Both the position numbers and the translations under genes were made by a program. From contig JAQUQN010000001.1 in assembly GCA_028716065.1 (NCBI GenBank), forward strand, positions 1 to 64,000: a stretch of 64,000 nucleotides of DNA. Reading direction: 5' to 3'. Shown here one piece after another: positions 59,483-64,000 of the stretch. Source of the DNA: Candidatus Omnitrophota bacterium (GTDB lineage: Bacteria; Omnitrophota; Gorgyraeia; 2-01-FULL-45-10). The notes beneath the pieces are model-generated. The model was not told the DNA's origin. It made no database searches and saw only the letters and a list, made by a program, of their open reading frames with translations. Every line of letters begins with the position of its first letter. Position 1 is the first letter of the stretch.

Positions 59483-60434
59483 CGTATTACTGGTTACGAG
59501 TTACTGGTTACTGGTTACGATAGTTAACGCCGACACGATATACACCAATGATGGAAAAGAGATAAAAGGCATCGTCGTGGAAGATTACAAGGACAGACTG
59601 GTATTCTCGACGCCCGACGGCGAGATCATGCTGATGAAATCCGATATCCGGGAACTCTATATCGACAGCGAAGAGGATAACCTGATAAAGCTCGCGGAAC
59701 AGGCATTCGAAAGAAAGGACTACGCCAGAAGTTATAGTTATTACGATAAGGCCCACAAATTGAATCCGGATTCCAGCCGCGCCAAGGATGGACTGGTTTA
59801 TGTCAGGTCTTACCTCTATCGGCAGGGTGAGGCGGCCAAGATGGAGGCGATAAGAAGGCAGGCGGAATTTGAAAAGAGCGGGAAGGCCGTTATCAGGACC
59901 GAATATGCCGAAGAGGAAGAGACGCGGATTAAAGAGGAGAAACTCAAGAACTCATTGGGATTTACCTTGACCCTCAAGGACGGTTTTCCCGAGGTCGATA
60001 ATATAGGTAAGGACTCTCCCGCATCCCAGGCAGGTATATCGAAAGGCGACCTCATAGTCTCTATATGGGGAAGATTGACCGGTTACATGTCGCTGATCGA
60101 AGTGATAGACAGGCTGCTGGAGCGCTCGTCGTTCGAGATAAAGTGCCTAATAGAGAGGACCGTCAGGGTCGATATAAGCGATAATAGAAATATTCTGTCC
60201 GGGCCCAAGGAGCTTATCGGCGCCGAACTCAAGATGGAATTTGACGGCCTGACCATTACCGAGGTGACAAGAGGCGATACGGATCTAAGAAAGGACGACC
60301 TCATCACGGCCATAGACGGCAAATCGACACGCTACATGCCGATAAAGCAGGCGATCGAAATGATAAAGAATTCAAAGGGCAAGGATATTAAACTGACCAT
60401 AAGAAGAGAAGTCGTAATATGGAGAAAGGGTTAA
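59451..60434 (+). CDS. Exported protein with TPR-like segment and two PDZ domains
   Basis: 327 residues. Signal peptide (residues 1-27, with LLVTSYWLLVTIVNA encoded by a heptanucleotide array), a small beta module (DTIYTNDGKEIKGIVVEDYKDRLVFSTPDGEIMLMKSDI, 28-66), a TPR-like repeat (about 75-110), a charged helix (120-165), then two PDZ-like domains (about 165-240 with SPASQAGISKGDLIVSIWG; about 245-325 with RGDTDLRKDDLITAIDG). Periplasmic protein-binding role inferred; no catalytic domain. Starts inside the end of larC and is followed four bases later by a HAMP protein. Confidence 0.82.
   Translation: MKKLRRLLKFSVLLVTSYWLLVTIVNADTIYTNDGKEIKGIVVEDYKDRLVFSTPDGEIMLMKSDIRELYIDSEEDNLIKLAEQAFERKDYARSYSYYDKAHKLNPDSSRAKDGLVYVRSYLYRQGEAAKMEAIRRQAEFEKSGKAVIRTEYAEEEETRIKEEKLKNSLGFTLTLKDGFPEVDNIGKDSPASQAGISKGDLIVSIWGRLTGYMSLIEVIDRLLERSSFEIKCLIERTVRVDISDNRNILSGPKELIGAELKMEFDGLTITEVTRGDTDLRKDDLITAIDGKSTRYMPIKQAIEMIKNSKGKDIKLTIRREVVIWRKG
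59486..59520 (+). repeat. Five-unit heptanucleotide tandem array in a signal-peptide coding region
   Basis: Five 7-mers of type GTTACTG/GTTACGA (the first starts ATTACTG), exactly 35 bases. It begins three bases after the larC stop and encodes most of the hydrophobic core of the next protein's signal peptide. Confidence 0.9.
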
Positions 60435-60437
60435 AAC

Positions 60438-61040
60438 ATGGAAAAAAGAGAAGTCCCTTATATTAAAAGAAAGAAGTACCTGGTAGCCAAGCAGTTCCAG
60501 TTAAAGTACGCCGGCCTCTTTTTGCTCTTCATGTTCCTGACAGGCGCATTATGTTCTTACACGATCTATTATACGGTCATGGTGCTGATGGGCGAAAAAT
60601 TGGCGAGTGTATATCCGCAGGGGCGGCTCGTGGCCATCATAAACACGGTAAATCTGCGTATCCTCTTGAGCCTCATAGTGGTAGCGCCTTTCGTGGCAAT
60701 GTTCTCCATATTTTTATCGCATAAGATAGCCGGCCCAATGTACAGGATGGAAAAGTTCCTGACAGGCATGGCTGAAGGCGATTTCAGTTCGCGCATAACC
60801 TTGAGAAAAGGTGACGAACTCATGTCTCTCGCGAATAAGATAAACGGTGTCATCGACAGCCTCAGGTCCAACATAATAAAACAGAAGGATAGCATCAGGA
60901 GCATAGCCTCTGAACTGGACGCGATAAAGAAGGCCATGACCGGCACCAAGCATGACAGGGAAGTCATAGTCCAGGATATAGAGAAATTGGCCGGTAATAT
61001 TGATAACCTTTCCGGCGAGTTAAATAAGTATAAAATATAA
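60438..61040 (+). CDS. Membrane HAMP-domain protein without output domain
   Basis: 200 residues. Two membrane helices (about 24-46 and 72-94), then a HAMP domain (HKIAGPMYRMEKFLTGMAEGDFSSRITLRKGDELMSLANKINGVIDSL, about 97-144) and a coiled coil (about 145-195). No kinase, GGDEF or methyl-accepting domain follows, so it may pass a signal to a separate partner or act structurally. Located four bases after the PDZ protein, so probably cotranscribed. Confidence 0.85.
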   Translation: MEKREVPYIKRKKYLVAKQFQLKYAGLFLLFMFLTGALCSYTIYYTVMVLMGEKLASVYPQGRLVAIINTVNLRILLSLIVVAPFVAMFSIFLSHKIAGPMYRMEKFLTGMAEGDFSSRITLRKGDELMSLANKINGVIDSLRSNIIKQKDSIRSIASELDAIKKAMTGTKHDREVIVQDIEKLAGNIDNLSGELNKYKI

Positions 61041-61104
61041 TATCAGTAACTCCTTCAGCATCAACGAATTACGGATTTTCCACTCAAAATCCAGTTCCTA
61101 ACTA

Positions 61105-61132
61105 TTGACAATCAAAAAATCTCGGGTATACT
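61105..61132 (+). promoter_or_regulatory. Strong promoter for the small HTH gene
   Basis: TTGACA (61105-61110), 16-base spacer, TATACT (61127-61132). Start near 61139 gives a leader of about 105 bases before the HTH gene at 61245. Confidence 0.85.
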
Positions 61133-61244
61133 TTGTATCACCCTAAGTTAATGGGTCTGTTCTTGTACATATCGGTATAATGCTGTATTAATGTGTATCA
61201 ATGGAGGATAGGATATACTAATCGCATAAGAAGGTGGTGGCGCC

Positions 61245-61439
61245 ATGCCCGAAGAAACTCTATTTACAGTTGATGAATTGGCCACCTATCTGAGGATGAA
61301 GCCTGTTACCATATATAAACACGCTAAAGCAGGCAAACTTCCGGGATTCAAGGTAGGGGCCAACTGGCGGTTCAAGAAGTCGACTATCGATCGCTGGATC
61401 ACTGACCAGGAAAAAGAACGAAATCATATCACCAAATAA
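61245..61439 (+). CDS. Small excisionase-family DNA-binding protein
   Basis: 64 residues that are almost entirely one HTH_17 domain: LFTVDELATYLRMKPVTIYKHAKAGKLPGFKVGANWRFKKSTIDRWI (residues 6-52). AGAAGGTGGTGG precedes the ATG. It has its own strong promoter and terminator, so it is an independent, probably well-expressed unit. No recombinase or phage gene is nearby, so an excisionase role is unlikely; a chromosomal regulator or nucleoid protein is more plausible. It is the third HTH_17 protein in five kilobases. Confidence 0.9.
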   Translation: MPEETLFTVDELATYLRMKPVTIYKHAKAGKLPGFKVGANWRFKKSTIDRWITDQEKERNHITK

Positions 61440-61474
61440 TACCCAATTACTATATAGTTAATTGGGTATTTTAG
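61438..61474 (+). terminator. Terminator after the small HTH gene
   Basis: AATACCCAATTA (61438-61449) pairs perfectly with TAATTGGGTATT (61459-61470), followed by a short T-rich run. The stem begins inside the stop codon of the HTH gene. Confidence 0.8.
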
Positions 61475-61520
61475 TTTTAGGGGAGCTGATAAGCGCGAGA
61501 TACCGATCAGATTATAACCT

Positions 61521-62774
61521 ATGAATAAGAGAATAGTGATAACGGGTATAGGGGTGCTGGCATCTAATGGTATAGGTAAGAAGGCCTTCTGGGATGCGCT
61601 CAAAAAGGGCCGTTCCGGAATAAAACCGGTAACGTTATTCGATACGGGTAATTTGAGGGCAAAGACGGCTGGAGAGATCAGCGATTTTAAACCGGAGGAC
61701 ATATTGGGGCCGAAGGGATTACGGAATCTTGATAGAAGCACGAAGCTCGTTCTCAGCGCCTCAAAACTGGCGCTGGACGATGCCGGTATAAAATACCCGC
61801 TTTCAGAGGACGAGACGGATCTTTTCGGTGTTTCATTAGGTTCGACCATGGGTTCGGTGTGGTCCATAAGCGAATTCGATAAGGAAGCGCTACGCGAGGG
61901 GCCGCGCTCGGTCAACCCGGCGCTCTTTCCAAATACCGTGATAAATTCGCCCGCGAGCCATGTATCGATAAATTTCAATATACAGGGATTTAACGCGACC
62001 ATCTCGACGGGCTTCTGTTCGAGCGTCGATGCCATCTATTATGCGATGAACATGCTGGAATTATATGAATATGAGGTTGTTCTCACCGGGGGCGTTGAGG
62101 AATTATGCGAACAGACCTATAAGGGTTTTCATAAGATAGGACATCTGGCCGGCTCAAGGGACGGCAAGCAAGAGATCAACTGCCCGTTCGATAAACGGAG
62201 GAACGGCATCGTCTTTGGCGAAGGCGCCTGCATAGTCGTATTGGAAAAACTAGAGCATGCGCTCAAGAGAAAGGCCAGGATTTACGCGGAAGTGCTCGGT
62301 TATGGCACATCCTTCGACCCCGATAGCAGGAATATCTATAGCCCCAAAGCAAAAGGAGCCGCGGAGGCGATAAGGGCATGCCTGGCGGACGCGAAAATAG
62401 GCGCGGATGATATCGGCTATATAAGCGCGAGCGCAAATTCGACGCTCGATTGCGACGCGATGGAGGCGAAAGCAGTGACGGACGTATTCGGTGAAAGAGG
62501 CAAAAGCGTGCCGATGAGTTCCGTAAAATCGATGATAGGCGAGTCATTTTCCGCCGGCGGCGCGTTCAATGTCGCGGCAAGCGTGGGCGTATTGGAGGAG
62601 AGCTTCCTGCCGCCTACGATAAATTACGAAAAGAAGGACCGGCGCTGCGACGTCGACTGCGTGCCGAACAAGGCAAGAGACGCGAAGGTCGATAAGATAC
62701 TAGTGAATTCCTTCAGCCCGACAGGTGTGAATTCGAGTTTATCAATATCAAAATACAATTATCAGGATAGCTAA
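61521..62774 (+). CDS. FabF-like ketosynthase with cysteine but without both catalytic histidines
   Basis: 417 residues with the thiolase fold of KAS II: RIVITGIGVLASNGIG (4-19), the nucleophile C166 in STGFCSSVD, FDKRRNGIVFGEGACIVVLE near 225-244, and K336 in SVKSMIG. The two histidines of the Cys-His-His triad are replaced: the HGT position reads S304 (SASANST) and the GH position reads E341 (MIGESFSAGGA). Decarboxylative condensation by the normal mechanism should therefore be lost. It may be an acyl carrier or transferase, or a partner subunit like a chain-length factor. An acyl-ACP-reductase-like gene follows with a one-base overlap. Confidence 0.88.
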   Translation: MNKRIVITGIGVLASNGIGKKAFWDALKKGRSGIKPVTLFDTGNLRAKTAGEISDFKPEDILGPKGLRNLDRSTKLVLSASKLALDDAGIKYPLSEDETDLFGVSLGSTMGSVWSISEFDKEALREGPRSVNPALFPNTVINSPASHVSINFNIQGFNATISTGFCSSVDAIYYAMNMLELYEYEVVLTGGVEELCEQTYKGFHKIGHLAGSRDGKQEINCPFDKRRNGIVFGEGACIVVLEKLEHALKRKARIYAEVLGYGTSFDPDSRNIYSPKAKGAAEAIRACLADAKIGADDIGYISASANSTLDCDAMEAKAVTDVFGERGKSVPMSSVKSMIGESFSAGGAFNVAASVGVLEESFLPPTINYEKKDRRCDVDCVPNKARDAKVDKILVNSFSPTGVNSSLSISKYNYQDS

Positions 62775-63898
62775 TGATAAATAAAGTAGGTTTTATAGGT
62801 CATCCAATAGATCTGGAGCATCTATACAAAATGCTTGGACCATGGGCATTTTTTGCCAGGAAGATAGCACCTTATCAACTTAATGCGATGCTTAAAAATA
62901 TTCCGCCATATAGGCTTGTTTCGGTTAAAAATATACGATCCGCTAAGAACGCATTGATTGACTGCCACACGATTATCTGCCCTCTCATGCCTACAGCTAT
63001 GGTAAGCCTTGACGAAGAGTTTGTACTTAAGAAAATAACACAAGCGGTAAAAGTTGCCGAGCGGCTAGGTGCGAAAATAGTTACGCTTGGCGGTTTCACG
63101 TCTGTGGTAGGCAATGAAGGTGAAACGGTTTCTAAACGCGTCGGTGTGCCGATTACAAGCGGTAATACTTATACCGCGGCCCTTGCCATTGAAGGCATAT
63201 TAAAGGCCGCGTATTATATGGAGATAGACCTTGCGCGGGCGACGCTTGCTGTAATAGGCGCCACAGGAGACATAGGTTCGATATGTACGAAGGTTTTATC
63301 CAAAAAGATGCAAAAGCTTAATATCGTTGCTCGGAATGAGGAACGGATGAATGTACTAATGCGGGAAGTGCAACATGATGGCAGGGTTCAAGTTGAGACA
63401 TTTAAATATTACAAAGACGCCGTTAAAAACGCTGACATAATACTTGCCGTTACAAGTGCCGTTTCTACTATAATCGAGCCGGAAAATTTAAAGCCCGGTT
63501 CTATCGTCTGCGACGTCGCTATCCCGGCGAATATAGCCAAAGAAGTTGTTAATGTAAGGAATGATGTGTTTGTCTTTGAGGGTGGATTGGCGAAACTTCC
63601 TTATCAACATGAAATAAAGGACAGGGTTTTTAACGAACTTATGCCCTCTGGAAGTATCTATGGTTGTCTTGCCGAAGGAATGGTTCTTGCTTTCGATGGA
63701 AAGTTCGAAAATTACTCTATCGGGCGCGGAAATATAACAGAAGAGAAAATTAATGAGATATCTAAAATAGCAAGAAAGCACGGCCTTCATCTTGCGGACT
63801 TTTTTTGCGGATATAGATTTTATTCCGAAGATGACATGGAATCAATCAAACGAAATGCAAAAAGGAATATCTTAAGTGGAAAATTCGTTAAAAGATAA
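62774..63898 (+). CDS. Acyl-ACP reductase-like protein (AAR family)
   Basis: 374 residues. It starts KVGFIGHPIDLEHL (4-17), has VTLGGFTSVVGN near 104-115, SGNTYTAALAIEG near 131-143, a Rossmann NAD(P) site LAVIGATGDIGSICTKVL near 159-176, and GCLAEGMVLAFDGKFENYSIGRGNITEEKI near 297-326. These line up with cyanobacterial long-chain acyl-ACP reductase, and C298 falls where its catalytic cysteine (about C294) lies. That enzyme makes fatty aldehydes. Outside cyanobacteria the role is uncertain. The gene is more AT-rich than the region before it, hinting at transfer. Its end overlaps the next gene by 23 bases. Confidence 0.85.
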   Translation: MINKVGFIGHPIDLEHLYKMLGPWAFFARKIAPYQLNAMLKNIPPYRLVSVKNIRSAKNALIDCHTIICPLMPTAMVSLDEEFVLKKITQAVKVAERLGAKIVTLGGFTSVVGNEGETVSKRVGVPITSGNTYTAALAIEGILKAAYYMEIDLARATLAVIGATGDIGSICTKVLSKKMQKLNIVARNEERMNVLMREVQHDGRVQVETFKYYKDAVKNADIILAVTSAVSTIIEPENLKPGSIVCDVAIPANIAKEVVNVRNDVFVFEGGLAKLPYQHEIKDRVFNELMPSGSIYGCLAEGMVLAFDGKFENYSIGRGNITEEKINEISKIARKHGLHLADFFCGYRFYSEDDMESIKRNAKRNILSGKFVKR

Positions 63899-64000
63899 AG
63901 TAGTGGTTGTTACGGGTGGTTCGCGAGGAATCGGCAGAGCGATCGTCTTTGAATTCATATATAACGGAGCAAAGGTTGTCTTTACGTATTTAAAGAGCGA
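63876..64000 (+). CDS. FabG-like short-chain dehydrogenase, N-terminal part (cut by window edge)
   Basis: 41 full codons from GTG 63876 (AAGGA upstream) inside the end of the reductase gene. The sequence KDKVVVVTGGSRGIGRAIVFEF carries the TGxxxGIG dinucleotide-binding motif of classical SDRs, in the form typical of 3-oxoacyl-ACP reductases. The rest, including the YxxxK active site, lies beyond the window. With the upstream ketosynthase-like and reductase-like genes it suggests an acyl-chain-modifying cassette. Confidence 0.85.
   Translation, partial: MENSLKDKVVVVTGGSRGIGRAIVFEFIYNGAKVVFTYLKS

Noticed and set aside
61245..61439. HTH_17 protein as an excisionase of a prophage or integrated element
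   Set aside because: No integrase, attachment-site duplication or phage gene occurs anywhere in the window, and the gene has its own promoter and terminator.

Overview
The window reads as a chromosomal segment from an uncultivated, Gram-negative-type (diderm) bacterium. A secretin, SurA-type periplasmic chaperones, lipoproteins with lipoboxes and MreBCD/PBP2/RodA argue for two membranes and a rod shape. The gene style suggests Candidatus Omnitrophota (former OP3) or a close relative: frequent ATA and AGG codons, a giant multidomain protein, many pilins, and small palindromic repeats between genes. That assignment is inference from memory of such genomes, not from a search. The code is standard, and all confident genes lie on the + strand.

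Layout. 1-303 is the end of a PAP2 phosphatase, followed by tRNA-Arg(CCG). 730-9492 encodes one predicted exported protein of about 2,920 residues combining WbqC-like, DUF218-like, radical SAM and phosphoribosyltransferase-like parts. 9680-16631 is the cell-shape operon mreB-mreC-mreD-mrdA-rodA plus a TIGR03960-type radical SAM gene. 16692-32741 is a large type IV pilus / type II secretion-like block: GGDEF protein, PilT, a free MshEN domain, two PilB ATPases, PilC, major pilin, four minor pilin-like proteins, PilMNOPQ. It splits the usual neighbours TIGR03960 and DUF2344-rng. 32765-39166 continues with DUF2344, rng, rplU, rpmA, obgE, proB, proA and nadD. 39477-44770 holds a DUF5679 zinc-ribbon protein, rsfS, a GAF/HD-GYP protein, argS and a short mfd. 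44913-48540 is PPIase lipoprotein-surA-pdxA-rsmA. 49231-56425 is gatC-gatA-gatB-ctp-deacetylase-tsaD-mgtC. 56454-61439 holds bactofilin-HTH, a membrane-anchored HTH protein, larB, larC, a PDZ protein, a HAMP protein and a third small HTH protein. 61521-64000 is a putative lipid cassette: a ketosynthase lacking both catalytic histidines, an acyl-ACP-reductase-like enzyme, and the start of a FabG-like reductase.

Working together. A diguanylate cyclase and an HD-GYP protein could make and break c-di-GMP, which MshEN domains of the pilus ATPases are known to bind. Strong sigma70-type promoters (TTGACA, 16-17 bp, TATACT/TATAAT) mark the main transcription units.

The least explained signals are non-genic. 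Heptanucleotide tandem arrays, most of five units, occur inside three genes and as an inverted pair in one intergenic gap. A 31-bp palindrome family includes a copy buried in frame inside a prepilin leader. There are also a 233-bp nested inverted repeat, a duplicated 73-bp proB tail and a tandem 48-bp palindrome. rsfS appears to start at ATA.
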